Positions 45,974-54,558 of a stretch of 64,000 nucleotides of DNA are shown here, one piece after another. Where the stretch lies: assembly GCF_017916365.1 (NCBI RefSeq), contig NZ_JAFMSU010000003.1, positions 868,001 through 932,000 on the forward strand, written 5' to 3'. This DNA is from Rufibacter roseolus (GTDB lineage: Bacteria; Bacteroidota; Bacteroidia; Cytophagales; Hymenobacteraceae). Below the pieces are notes generated by a model. The model was given only the letters and a program-made list of their open reading frames with translations, had not been told where the DNA came from and did no database searches. Within the stretch, counting starts at the first letter, position 1; every line of letters starts with the position of its first letter. The translations under genes and the position numbers were made by a program.

Positions 45974-46762
45974 ATGAACGAAAAGTACATGCAGAATAAC
46001 CGTTGGAGTTTAGAGGGCCGCCGGGCCCTGGTTACCGGAGGCACCAAGGGCATAGGCGCCGCCATCGCCGAGGAGTTGCTTTCCTTCGGGGCCGAGGTAC
46101 TCATTGTGGCCCGCAAGGAACTGGAGGTAAACCAGGCAGTAACCGATTGGCGCGCCCGGGGTCTGAAAGCCTCTGGTATGGTGGCCGATGTAAGCCAACC
46201 CGCCGACCGCCACAACCTGCTGCAACTGGTGGAGAACACCTGGGGCACGCTGGACATCCTGGTGAACAACGTGGGCACCAACATCCGGAAGAAAATAGGC
46301 GACTACACACCCGAAGAATACAGCTACTTACTCAACACGAATCTTACCTCGGCGTTTGAACTATGCAGATTGGCGCATCCGTTTCTGAAAGCCTCCCCAC
46401 AGGGCAACGTGGTAAACGTGTCTTCAGTGGCGGGACTGGGACACGTGCGCACCGGGGCCATCTACGGCATGACCAAAGCCGCGCTGGTGCAGCTCTCCAA
46501 GAACCTGGCGGGCGAGTGGGCTCCGGACGGCATCCGGGTGAACTGCGTGGCACCGTGGTACATCAGAACGCCGCTGGCGGATCAGGTGCTGCAGAATCAG
46601 GAGTACCTGGAAAGTGTGTTGAGCCGCACCCCTACCCGCACCATCGGAAACCCCGAGGATGTGGCCTCGGCGGTGGCTTTCCTGTGCATGCCCGCTGCCG
46701 CGTACATCACCGGTCAGTGCATTGCCGTGGACGGCGGCATGAGCATCAACCTGTTTGGTTAA
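45974..46762 (+). CDS. Short-chain dehydrogenase/reductase (SDR), tropinone reductase-like
   Basis: A 262-residue cytoplasmic NAD(P)-dependent oxidoreductase. Cofactor motif TGGTKGIG at 21-28, NNVG at 98-101, catalytic Ser151, Tyr164 and Lys168 (YGMTK). ARKE at 46-49 suggests NADP(H). The C-terminal [21 protein letters not shown] and DGG are classic. Family resemblance is to tropinone reductase-like and 3-oxoacyl reductases; the substrate is not known. An alternative ATG lies five codons later. It ends at a bidirectional-type terminator shared with the ATP-grasp gene on the other strand. Confidence 0.9.
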   Translation: MNEKYMQNNRWSLEGRRALVTGGTKGIGAAIAEELLSFGAEVLIVARKELEVNQAVTDWRARGLKASGMVADVSQPADRHNLLQLVENTWGTLDILVNNVGTNIRKKIGDYTPEEYSYLLNTNLTSAFELCRLAHPFLKASPQGNVVNVSSVAGLGHVRTGAIYGMTKAALVQLSKNLAGEWAPDGIRVNCVAPWYIRTPLADQVLQNQEYLESVLSRTPTRTIGNPEDVASAVAFLCMPAAAYITGQCIAVDGGMSINLFG

Positions 46763-46780
46763 CCGCCGCAAAGTCTATAT

Positions 46781-46826
46781 AAACAGAAACTCCTCCCCGG
46801 TCAGTGCCAGGGAGGAGTTTCTGTTT
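46781..46826. terminator. Terminator between convergent SDR and ATP-grasp genes
   Basis: Arms 46781-46797 (AAACAGAAACTCCTCCC) and 46810-46826 are perfect complements. The final GTTT belongs also to the 36-nt palindrome that starts at 46823. Confidence 0.88.
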
Positions 46827-46858
46827 TAAGCCCGATTTTCTGAAATGGACTAAGAAAC
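46823..46858. repeat. 36-nt palindromic element overlapping a terminator and a stop codon
   Basis: Begins GTTTTAAGCCCGATTTTC and ends GACTAAGAAAC. Its left end is the T-run of the terminator; its right end supplies the stop TAG and the last two codons of the ATP-grasp gene on the minus strand. Confidence 0.8.
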
Positions 46859-47743
46859 CGAGGAAGGCACCTCTTCCATCATCTGGACCAGGGCGTGGTA
46901 ATAGTTCTCCAGCGAGTCTGGATGGGTGTGCAGGTACAGGAACGGCTCAATCAGCTCCAGTTCCATCAGTTGCAGCTCCTCGCCTACCACCACACCGTCT
47001 ACGCGCGCGTACAGGCATCCCTCGGCGAACTGGTCTACCATGGTCTGGGCCTGCGCCAACAAATGCGCCGGGGCTTCCTGCGGATGGATGGTCCCCCCGA
47101 AGAAATGTTGCACTCTGAAATCGCCGTCCTTGGCGGATTTGAGCAGGCAATGGCTGTACTGACCGTTGAAGAACAGGAACGACCACTCGCCTTCTTCCTG
47201 GATCTGCGGCATGAACGGCTGCGCCAGGTAATCCTCGGCTCTGAGCAATTCCTCTAGCTTGGGCTTTACTTCTTCCACCTCATCCTGAGACACAATGAAC
47301 GTGTTCTTCGCGCCGCCGCTCACGCAGGGCTTGATGATAAGCTTATCAGTCTGGAATTGGCTGAAGTACTGGTCTAAAGATACATCGGTTCCTCTTTTTA
47401 GCAGGGCGGTGGGCACGATGGGCAGGCCGGCTTTCTCCACCTCCAGCAGGTAGTGCTTGTCGGCGTTCCAGCGGATGGTAGAGATAGGGTTCAGCGTGCG
47501 GATGCCCAGGGCTTCCATGCGGTCCAGCCAGGCGCAGAACTCCGGGAATTTATCGAAGTAGTCCCACGGCGATTTAAACACCGCCAGGTCATATTGTTCC
47601 CAGTTCACAGCCGGGTCGTGCCAGTCTTCCAGGGTGATGTCAATGCCTTTGGAGGTGAGGTAATCCATCAGGACGCCGTCTTCGCTGCCGCTCAAGGAGC
47701 CATAGCTGTGGATGGCTTCGTAGGTCACTAATGCTAGTTTCAA
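46850..47743 (-). CDS. ATP-grasp domain protein
   Basis: A 297-residue cytoplasmic ligase-type protein. The ATP-grasp fold is seen in KLIIKPCVSGGAKNTF (ATP-binding lysine, about 134-149), ARVDGVVV and LMELELIEPFLYLH (magnesium ligands, about 250-268). It resembles a group around the cycloserine-pathway cyclo-ligase DcsG, but related genes of that pathway are not here, so the substrate is unknown; ligation of two small molecules with ATP is inferred from the fold. Its last two codons and stop come from a 36-nt palindrome, so the C-terminus may differ from that of relatives. Confidence 0.8.
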   Translation of the reverse strand: MKLALVTYEAIHSYGSLSGSEDGVLMDYLTSKGIDITLEDWHDPAVNWEQYDLAVFKSPWDYFDKFPEFCAWLDRMEALGIRTLNPISTIRWNADKHYLLEVEKAGLPIVPTALLKRGTDVSLDQYFSQFQTDKLIIKPCVSGGAKNTFIVSQDEVEEVKPKLEELLRAEDYLAQPFMPQIQEEGEWSFLFFNGQYSHCLLKSAKDGDFRVQHFFGGTIHPQEAPAHLLAQAQTMVDQFAEGCLYARVDGVVVGEELQLMELELIEPFLYLHTHPDSLENYYHALVQMMEEVPSSVS

Positions 47744-47792
47744 AGTTGTTTTGGGTATGGAGGTTGATGTGTAAAAATTCTCTGTGGAGGTA

Positions 47793-47834
47793 GAACCTAC
47801 CCCTATCTCTCATGGGAGGGGCAGGGGCGGGTTA
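47793..47834. repeat. GC-rich hairpin repeat
   Basis: AACCTACCCCTATCTC with CATGGGAGGGGCAGGGGC and GGGTT. Related to the copies at 8443, 23539 and 63377. Confidence 0.6.
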
Positions 47835-47846
47835 TCACGCATTTTC

Positions 47847-47882
47847 GTTTTAAGGCTGTTTTCCCTAAAGTGGCTTCAAAAC
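47847..47882. repeat. 36-nt palindromic element abutting a stop codon
   Basis: Begins GTTTTAAGGCTGTTTTCC and ends TGGCTTCAAAAC. Three bases from the stop of the M20 gene at 47886. Confidence 0.85.
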
Positions 47883-47885
47883 AAC

Positions 47886-49208
47886 TTATTTCAACGGATT
47901 GTTCAGGTAATCCACGGCTAGGTTGGCCAAGGCTCGCACACCAAGTTTCAGGCCGCTTTCCTCGATGTAAAAATCAGGGGTATGGTGCGCGGGAGCTTTG
48001 GCGGGGTCTGCGCCTTTGGGCATACCGCCCAGGAACAGGTAGAGTCCCGGCACTTTCTGCTGGAAATAGGCAAAGTCTTCGGCAATGGTCACGGGTTTGG
48101 TGAGTTTCACCTGGCTGGTGCCCGCCACGCGCTGCAACGAGGGTAGCATGTGTGCAGTGAGCGCCTCGTGGTTGTAGGTCACCGGCGTCATCTCCTGGAT
48201 AGAAACTTCGGCGGTAGCGCCCGCGCCGGTGGCAATGCTAGTGGCGGTTTTCTTTAAACGCTCATGGATCTGCTGCTGCATGGGCACGTCCAGCGCCCGG
48301 ATGGTCCCGATCATCTCCACCTGGCTGGGAACGATGTTGGCGCGAACGCCGCCGTTGATGGCGCCCACCGTCACGATGGCCGCGGCGTTGGTCACGTCTA
48401 CTTGACGGCTCACGATGGTTTGCAGCGCCGTCACGATATACGCCGAGGTCACCACCGGGTCCACGCCCATCCAGGGTGTTCCGCCGTGCGACTGCTGCCC
48501 TTTCACGGTAATCTTGAAGTTATCGGAGCTCGCCATCATGCCCTGCGGCCGGTAGGTAATGGCACCCACCTCCACGTCTGACCTAATATGCAGCCCGAAC
48601 ATGGCCTCCACTTTGGGGCTTTCCAGCACACCTTCCTGCACCATCAACTTCGCGCCGCCCACCTGACCGGGAGCCGAGCCTTCTTCAGCAGGCTGGAAGA
48701 TGAATTTGATGGTGCCCTTGATATCCTTTTTCATGCCGCTGAGCACCTCGGCCGCCCCCATGAGCATGGCCACGTGCGCATCATGGCCGCAGGCATGCAT
48801 CACGCCCACTTGCTGTCCTTCAAACGTGGTTTTCACCTTTGACGCAAAAGGCAGGTTATGCGTGTTGTTCTCCACCACGGGCAAGGCATCCATATCGGCA
48901 CGCAAAGCCACAACGGGTCCGGGCTGACCACCTCTTAAAATGGCTACTACGCCGGTTCTGGCCACGCCGGTTTTCACTTCCAGTCCAAGGGCCTTCAGGT
49001 GCTTCGCGATTTTCTCGGCGGTCTTCACCTCAAAATTGCCCAACTCGGGATTCTGGTGCAACTCCCGCCGCCACTGGATGATTTTGGGTTCAACCTTATT
49101 CGCGAGTTGGTCGATCTGAGCTTGTGCCCCGGCGGTTTGTGCACTACTGATGAGCGACAAACCCAGAAAAGAAGTGAGAAAGAAGAAAAACGATTTATGG
49201 GAAAGCAT
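47886..49208 (-). CDS. M20 family amidohydrolase, secreted (paralogue 1)
   Basis: A 440-residue exported metal-dependent hydrolase of the IAA-amino acid hydrolase/carboxypeptidase type. Signal peptide ends near residue 28. Metal ligands are in VGVMHACGHDAHVAM (Cys, His, Asp, His) and in FQPAEEG (Glu), with a later His in PAHHTPDF. The lid domain in the middle carries SHGG-PW. Members free amino acids from N-acyl or amide conjugates. A paralogue with clear similarity lies 5.5 kb away (54749-56065). A -7 box and a 36-nt palindrome lie in its leader. Confidence 0.9.
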   Translation of the reverse strand: MLSHKSFFFFLTSFLGLSLISSAQTAGAQAQIDQLANKVEPKIIQWRRELHQNPELGNFEVKTAEKIAKHLKALGLEVKTGVARTGVVAILRGGQPGPVVALRADMDALPVVENNTHNLPFASKVKTTFEGQQVGVMHACGHDAHVAMLMGAAEVLSGMKKDIKGTIKFIFQPAEEGSAPGQVGGAKLMVQEGVLESPKVEAMFGLHIRSDVEVGAITYRPQGMMASSDNFKITVKGQQSHGGTPWMGVDPVVTSAYIVTALQTIVSRQVDVTNAAAIVTVGAINGGVRANIVPSQVEMIGTIRALDVPMQQQIHERLKKTATSIATGAGATAEVSIQEMTPVTYNHEALTAHMLPSLQRVAGTSQVKLTKPVTIAEDFAYFQQKVPGLYLFLGGMPKGADPAKAPAHHTPDFYIEESGLKLGVRALANLAVDYLNNPLK

Positions 49209-49220
49209 TAGGTCTCTTTT

Positions 49221-49256
49221 GTTTAGCGGCCGATTCTGTGAAACCAGCTTGAAAAC
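49221..49256. repeat. 36-nt palindromic element in a 5' leader
   Basis: Begins GTTTAGCGGCCGATTCTG and ends CAGCTTGAAAAC. It sits between the minus-strand -7 box (49258-49265) and the M20 start at 49208, so it would be transcribed as the mRNA leader. Confidence 0.75.
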
Positions 49257-49257
49257 A

Positions 49258-49265
49258 CAAAAGTA
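49258..49265 (-). promoter_or_regulatory. -7 promoter box TACTTTTG for M20 paralogue 1
   Basis: Minus-strand TACTTTTG, a TAnnTTTG match, 50 nt upstream of the start codon. Confidence 0.5.
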
Positions 49266-49593
49266 CGCCGCCCAATCGGGAAAAGGAATTTTAAGGGCGG
49301 AAGGCCTAAAGGGTTGAGGAATAAAGAATGTAGTAAGGGTATATTTCTAAAGAGCCATCTCGTTCTTTCTTCCTAAACCTTCATCAAAACTTTATGTTTA
49401 TTACCCAAATATAAATTATTACAGCAATGTCTCCCATTGAATTCTTTGGAAATCTTTCCTTTATCTTTACACCACTAGCATAAAGCCATTTTTAGCAGCA
49501 ATCGACTTAAGTCTTTATTCCGCAAATTATTCTTATACCTAGAATTATCTATCCCAATAATTTATCGAATAGAAACTATTAGCCATTTCTTTA
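49266..49593. other. AT-rich spacer of 328 bp, no gene seen
   Basis: Marks the left edge of the AT-rich trio of secreted unknowns. No palindrome copy and no useful open frame. Confidence 0.45.
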
Positions 49594-50541
49594 ATGAAAA
49601 AACTTCTACTCCTATCTATTTTCATTCTAGTACAATTCCTTGCCTTAGCCCAAAAAGAACAGCCTGAAATATCCTTTGTTGCTTATTGGGAGAAAGGCGA
49701 TGTCTACAAGTTTAAGGTGACCAAACTAAAGCAACAATGGAAGAATGGCACCTTGGCCCAAAACGACTCGTCTCAATACGTTGTCAATTTTGAAGTCATA
49801 GACTCTACAGAAAGTTCTTACCTAATTAAGTGGAGTTATAAGAACAATGTTGCTAGTACCTATGACATCCCGGAAGCTTTGCAGGAGAAGTTCGCGAAAT
49901 ATGATTTAACAGAAATCATTTATAAAACCACAGAAACCGGCCAGTTTGTGGAAGTTGAGAACTGGCAACAAGTGGCTGACATGATGAAAAGCATGTTTAC
50001 AGACATGATAGAGGTAAAAGCAGCAGACAACTCTATTTCAAAGGCCGATCTGGAGAAAAGGCTGCAACCTATGATTACCGCATTCAATTCAAAAGAGGCA
50101 GTGGAACAGTTTGTCCTCAATGAATTGCAGTACTTACACTTCCCTTTTGGGGCAATGTTTCCTACCTCAAAAACAGTTGAATACGATGATGAGCTTCCTA
50201 ATATGTTTGGTGGGAATCCTATAAAGGCTAAAGGAAAACTATCTATTGAGAGCTTTGACTCAGAGGAAAGCCGTTGTGTTCTTGTACAGCAACTAAAGCT
50301 CAACCCCAAGGATACCAAAGAAATTGTGACTCTTGTGCTCAACAAGATGGGGCTAAAGGAAAAAGAGGTGAAAGCGGCCATGAAAACCGCTAAGTTCGAT
50401 ATTACGGACCTCAACAAATATGAATACTTCTATTACCCAGGAGTACCCATCAAAATTGAAACGAAGCGAGAAACCTTGCTAACCTTTGACAAGGAAAGTG
50501 GAAAACGCATTGATAAGGTAATGATTGAATTGGTTGACTAA
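49594..50541 (+). CDS. Secreted protein, unknown function
   Basis: A 315-residue exported protein with a signal peptide (KLLLLSIFILVQFLALAQ, cleaved near residue 19). The mature part is charged and mixes strands and helices, with segments YWEKGDVYKFKVTKLKQQW and VVNFEVIDSTESSYLIKWSY at the front and EYFYYPGVPIKIETKRETL at the end. I do not recognise a named family. AT-rich relative to the surroundings. It is first of three secreted unknowns on the same strand with gaps of about 106-108 nt, so they may be one transcript or three separate genes. Confidence 0.65.
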   Translation: MKKLLLLSIFILVQFLALAQKEQPEISFVAYWEKGDVYKFKVTKLKQQWKNGTLAQNDSSQYVVNFEVIDSTESSYLIKWSYKNNVASTYDIPEALQEKFAKYDLTEIIYKTTETGQFVEVENWQQVADMMKSMFTDMIEVKAADNSISKADLEKRLQPMITAFNSKEAVEQFVLNELQYLHFPFGAMFPTSKTVEYDDELPNMFGGNPIKAKGKLSIESFDSEESRCVLVQQLKLNPKDTKEIVTLVLNKMGLKEKEVKAAMKTAKFDITDLNKYEYFYYPGVPIKIETKRETLLTFDKESGKRIDKVMIELVD

Positions 50542-50647
50542 AAAAGCCAACTAGCCCCCACTTAACCTAGGCAACTGTTTGTATGGAACCAAAACTTAAA
50601 CAGTAGTTTGCCTTAACGCATAGCTTTTTGGCTTATAACATTCTTAC

Positions 50648-51346
50648 ATGAAAATCAACATTCATAATCTCCTTCTCTGCACGTTACTTTTTGCTCTTAT
50701 AATTTCATTTAAATCTTTGGGACAAACTGTAAAGACAGATCATCTTCAAGAATTGAACAGCGTAGGATATTTCAAACCAGTTTCCATCTTGCGTATTATT
50801 GAAAAGCAGAACAAAGGAATAATCAATGCTTCATTATCACAGGAGTCAGTAAGGCTACTTGACTCCATACTTGTCTCTAAAAAACAAGCTTATAATTTGG
50901 GGGATCTACTCTTACCAACAGACTCCATGGTACTTGCAAAGCTTAATGATGAAATCAGCCAACTGGCTTTCCAATCTAACTTACAGCGAAAGTCCCATGG
51001 CTTAAAGATCTCCTCTACTATAGACTCTGTGATGGAAGCAAGCTGCCAACGATATGCTTTGGCTATTGTGGCGGCTGGGTTCAGCAGATCAAGGAAGAAT
51101 TATAGCAGAAAGGAAGCACTTCACGGAGCCTTGAGGATATCAATGTTAACACAGAATTACGGTATGAAAGCACCTGATAAAGCTACTTCCACCATCCATA
51201 CCTTAATTTTTGATGCGAAGGAAAACACAGTAGTTATTTACAGGAAGAACCATATTGCAGATAGAGAACCATTGGATAGAATCGTCCTTTCTAATCAGAT
51301 CAATAACAGTTTAATCAATGTGTTTATAAACAAAGAGGTGGACTAG
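50648..51346 (+). CDS. Secreted protein, unknown function
   Basis: A 232-residue exported protein. The signal peptide ends near FKSLGQ (residue 26). The mature part is mainly helical with QESVRLLDSILVSKKQAYNLGDLLLP in the middle and ends in ENTVVIYRKNHIADREPLDRIV. One cysteine, no motif I can name. AT-rich, same strand as the neighbours. Confidence 0.6.
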   Translation: MKINIHNLLLCTLLFALIISFKSLGQTVKTDHLQELNSVGYFKPVSILRIIEKQNKGIINASLSQESVRLLDSILVSKKQAYNLGDLLLPTDSMVLAKLNDEISQLAFQSNLQRKSHGLKISSTIDSVMEASCQRYALAIVAAGFSRSRKNYSRKEALHGALRISMLTQNYGMKAPDKATSTIHTLIFDAKENTVVIYRKNHIADREPLDRIVLSNQINNSLINVFINKEVD

Positions 51347-51454
51347 CCGCAACATCATTGTTTAGAGCAAGTCCATTGTGTAAAAAGGCGTCATTCTGTT
51401 AGGTTCTCTCTTACAAAGTCTAGCAAGAAAAATAAACAACTAGCATTTTATTTT

Positions 51455-52195
51455 ATGACAATTATAAGAGTGCTGCTCTTTGCCATGGCCATTCTAAGTT
51501 TCCAACAGATCAATGCCCAAAAGTTCAATAAGAACATAGACAAAGACTCTCTGCTACAGGTAATTTCAAAAGATTTACCTCCTGGAAAAAAGAAAGAACT
51601 CTTAAAGATGTACAAAAAGGGAAACCAAGAGAGCAAAGAGTTCTTGCTTTTCATGTTTTCCATGCCCAGAAGTAGCAAGGCTGAATTAATAAGCAACCTT
51701 CAAAAGAACCATGACAACATTCTTAAACTAAGAAAGGAATTCTCAGGACTGGTGCCTGATAGCTTGATTGTCTATATTGAATTCAACCCCAAAAATGTAA
51801 TTGTAAGCACCGAAGAAAGCATAGATCTGAGGATTTACAAAAAACAAACATCGGGTAGGACCAAGTTAGTCGCCGAAAAGTGGAACTTAGCTGACAGATC
51901 AAAAGACTTAACAGAAACATTGGGGATCCTAGGCTGGGACAGTACTACACTTACAAAGGTTAAGACGCTCCTAAGTAACGCCAACTGTGTCTCCCTAGAA
52001 AATGGGGAACAAACAGTGATCGGTTTTGCCAGGAGCGGAATGGGAAAGTACTTCTATAGAATCTTCCAATCTAACTTAAAGGAGGAGTCCATACCTGAAT
52101 ACAACAACGGATGCACTTACCTATTTTACAAAGACAATATTGTTTTGGAATATGGCGGAGGAGCTATCGGACCTCAGTGCTTCCCAGATGAGTAA
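51455..52195 (+). CDS. Secreted protein, unknown function, conserved-looking C-terminus
   Basis: A 246-residue exported protein with signal peptide ending near QQINAQ (residue 22). A Lys-rich helical part follows (LPPGKKKELLKMYKK). The C-terminal 90 residues look like a domain: GILGWDSTTLTKVKTLL, IGFARSGMGKYFYRIF and the ending VLEYGGGAIGPQCFPDE with two cysteines. The last pattern feels like a widespread Bacteroidota family but I cannot name it. AT-rich. Confidence 0.6.
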   Translation: MTIIRVLLFAMAILSFQQINAQKFNKNIDKDSLLQVISKDLPPGKKKELLKMYKKGNQESKEFLLFMFSMPRSSKAELISNLQKNHDNILKLRKEFSGLVPDSLIVYIEFNPKNVIVSTEESIDLRIYKKQTSGRTKLVAEKWNLADRSKDLTETLGILGWDSTTLTKVKTLLSNANCVSLENGEQTVIGFARSGMGKYFYRIFQSNLKEESIPEYNNGCTYLFYKDNIVLEYGGGAIGPQCFPDE

Positions 52196-52269
52196 AAATC
52201 TAATAGACTACTTTACAGTTCCTTTCCAGTAGATAGAGCAAACCTACTTCTTCAACGTTTGCAGGAATT

Positions 52270-52304
52270 GTTAAGGGCCTGTTTCCCAAAAACAAGCCCT
52301 TAAC
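52270..52304. repeat. 35-nt copy of the palindromic element near a stop codon
   Basis: Begins GTTAAGGGCCTGTTTCC and ends CAAGCCCTTAAC. Seven bases from the stop of the thiamine-diphosphate enzyme gene. Confidence 0.75.
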
Positions 52305-52311
52305 GAACCTG

Positions 52312-54099
52312 CTATTCTTCCTTATCTTTCGCCCCTTCCACGGCTCCTTTAAAAGGTTCCTCTAGGCGCTGCTCGGCGGCGGTGTCTCCTTTCTCAATAG
52401 CCTCCGCGATGTTCTCCGCGAAGTTGGCGGCCACCTGCGGGGTGATGGGCATGATCTCAGAATCAGTAAGCGCGTCAATGACCACGGGGCGGTCTGCGTT
52501 TAAGGCGGTTTCCCAGGCGGCGTCTATCTGGTCTGGTCGTTCAATCCGGATACCTATTAACCCGATGCTCTCGGCGTAGGCGGCGTAATTGAAATCAGGC
52601 AATACTTGGGAATCATCGAACTTGGGGTTGCCCTCGTTCATGCGCTGTTCCCAGGTCACGAAATTGAGGTCGCGGTTATTGAGTACCAGCACAATCAGGC
52701 GCGGATCAGCCCATTGACGGTAGTATTTCTGGATGGTCAACAGTTCCTCGGTACTGCCCATCTGCATGGCACCATCGCCTACCAGGGCAAAAGCCACCCG
52801 ATCTGGGAAGGCGAATTTGGCCGCCAAAGCGTAGGGTAAAGCGCAGCCCATGGTCGCCAGCGTACCAGAAACGGAGAACTTCATGCCCTCCCTTATTTTG
52901 AGGTATTGCGCCGTCCAACTGGAGGAGGAACCCGAATCCGCAGCCAGGATGACTTTATCTGGCAGGCGTGGTGACAGCTTTTGGAACACCAGGCGCGGGT
53001 TCACGGGCTTGGCCGGGTGGCTGGCTTCCTGGGCTAATTGTTCTTCCCATTTCCGGATGTTCTGTTCAATGGTCTGGCGCCAAGATCGGTCTTCTTTCTT
53101 TTGCAGGAGCGGCAGGAGCGCGCGCAGGGTCTCGGCACTGTCCCCGATGAGCGGCACTTCCATGGGGTAACGGATGCTGAGCATGCGGCCATCCAGGTCA
53201 ATCTGCACCCCGCGGGCCTGGCCTTCCTGGGGCAGGAACTCGGCGTACGGGAAGCTTGACCCGACCATGAGCAGGGTGTCGCAGTGGGCCATCATCTGGT
53301 GGCTGGCCTCCGTCCCGAAAAACCCGATGGCGCCGGTCACAAACGGCAGATCATCGGGCAGGGCGGCTTTGCCGAGGTACGCTTTGGCCACCCCGGCACC
53401 TAAAACTTCGGCCACTTGGGTTACTTCCGGGGCAGCATCTTTGGCTCCGGCCCCAATCAGGATGGCTACTCTTTTGCCTGCATTCAGCACCTCGGCGGCT
53501 TTCTGCAAGTCCTCGTCGCGGGGCAGCACGCGCGGCGGCAGATACCCGATGCCCGAGTGCACGGTGCCATGCTTATGCTCCGGTTCTTGGTACTCCAGTT
53601 CCTGCAGATCGCTGGGGAGGATGACGCAGGTAACGGTGCGCTGGTCTTTGGCAATGCGGAAGGCTCGGTCAATAAGATGCCGCACCTGGCTGGGCTCCAT
53701 GGCCACTTGCACAAACTCGCTGGCCACATCCTTGAACAGAGTCAACAAATCTACTTCCTGTTGGCTGTGCCCGCCTAACGCGGTACGGGCTTTCTGTCCC
53801 ACCAAGGCCACCACTGGCTGATGGTCCAGTTTGGCATCGTACAATCCGTTAAGCAAATGGATCGCGCCCGGACCCGAAGTAGCCAGACAAACGCCCACTT
53901 CGCCGGTGAACTTGGCGTGCGCGCAGGCCATGAGCGAGGCCACTTCCTCGTGCCGTACCTGGATGAACTTCACCTTGTCTTCGGCGCGGTCCAAAGCGCC
54001 CATGACGCCGTTGATGCCATCGCCGGGATACCCGAAGATGCGGTCTACGCCCCATTGATGGAGACGTTCTACTATGAAATCACTGACCTGCTGTGGCAT
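52312..54099 (-). CDS. Thiamine diphosphate-requiring enzyme, pyruvate oxidase/acetolactate synthase-like
   Basis: A 595-residue enzyme of the POX/ALS family. The N-domain has the catalytic glutamate in RHEEVASLMA (about 49-58) and GYPGDGINGV; the middle domain is of the nucleotide-binding type; the C-domain has the cofactor motif VGDGAMQMGSTEELLT ending in LVLNNRDLN. FAD-binding features in the middle domain are moderate, so it could be a quinone-dependent pyruvate oxidase (PoxB-like) or another keto-acid decarboxylase. The C-terminus is extended by an acidic, Lys-rich tail. A 36-nt palindrome lies on each side, 8 nt before the start and 7 nt after the stop. Confidence 0.85.
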   Translation of the reverse strand: MPQQVSDFIVERLHQWGVDRIFGYPGDGINGVMGALDRAEDKVKFIQVRHEEVASLMACAHAKFTGEVGVCLATSGPGAIHLLNGLYDAKLDHQPVVALVGQKARTALGGHSQQEVDLLTLFKDVASEFVQVAMEPSQVRHLIDRAFRIAKDQRTVTCVILPSDLQELEYQEPEHKHGTVHSGIGYLPPRVLPRDEDLQKAAEVLNAGKRVAILIGAGAKDAAPEVTQVAEVLGAGVAKAYLGKAALPDDLPFVTGAIGFFGTEASHQMMAHCDTLLMVGSSFPYAEFLPQEGQARGVQIDLDGRMLSIRYPMEVPLIGDSAETLRALLPLLQKKEDRSWRQTIEQNIRKWEEQLAQEASHPAKPVNPRLVFQKLSPRLPDKVILAADSGSSSSWTAQYLKIREGMKFSVSGTLATMGCALPYALAAKFAFPDRVAFALVGDGAMQMGSTEELLTIQKYYRQWADPRLIVLVLNNRDLNFVTWEQRMNEGNPKFDDSQVLPDFNYAAYAESIGLIGIRIERPDQIDAAWETALNADRPVVIDALTDSEIMPITPQVAANFAENIAEAIEKGDTAAEQRLEEPFKGAVEGAKDKEE

Positions 54100-54107
54100 A
54101 CGCTGCT

Positions 54108-54143
54108 GTTTTAAGGCTTCTTCTGCGAAAAGAGGCTCTAAAC
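54108..54143. repeat. 36-nt palindromic element just before a start codon
   Basis: Begins GTTTTAAGGCTTCTTCTG and ends AGGCTCTAAAC. Eight bases upstream of the thiamine-diphosphate enzyme start (minus strand). Confidence 0.8.
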
Positions 54144-54230
54144 AGGTACGACCTAAGGTGCAGTTGGTTCAGGAACAGCCGCTTTTAGGAACAGAGAAGG
54201 CTTGCTGTAAAAGGCAGTTCTTAAACGCAG

Positions 54231-54392
54231 ATTCTCCCCTTGAGGGGAGATAAAGAGGGGTGTTTACAAAGGAGAGCACGCATTCCAGAGTTAATCACAA
54301 AGGTGACTTCTCTTTTGGGCAGCAATGAATAATCATCAATGCGTGGACCGGCAGGTGTAAACACCCCTCTCCGCTCCCCTCAAGGGGAGAAT
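54231..54392. mobile_element. MITE-like unit 1, inverted repeats of about 36 bp
   Basis: The left end ATTCTCCCCTTGAGGGGAG...GTGTTTAC (54231-54267) is matched by an inverted copy at 54357-54392 with only a few differences in the middle. The 89-bp interior has no gene. Total about 162 bp. Confidence 0.65.
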
Positions 54393-54487
54393 CCTTGCTT
54401 AGAAACAACCAAAGGTGTAATTGACTAAGGCATGTTTTGTAAGGAATCTATCAAACTTACTTGATACCTTAAAAACAGAAAAACCCC

Positions 54488-54523
54488 GTTTCAAGGCTGC
54501 TTTTTGAAAAACAGCTTCAAAAC
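54488..54523. repeat. 36-nt palindromic element with extended stem
   Basis: Begins GTTTCAAGGCTGCTTTTTG and ends CAGCTTCAAAAC. Flanked by CCCC on the left and GGGG on the right, which extend the stem by four pairs. Confidence 0.8.
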
Positions 54524-54558
54524 GGGGCACTAGTTATGTAGGTTTCTGAGGTTCTTTT

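Noticed and set aside
54181-54226. GCTTTTAGG...TTCTTAAAC as a further palindrome copy
   Set aside because: The ends resemble the family but the length is 46 nt, so I left it out of the count.
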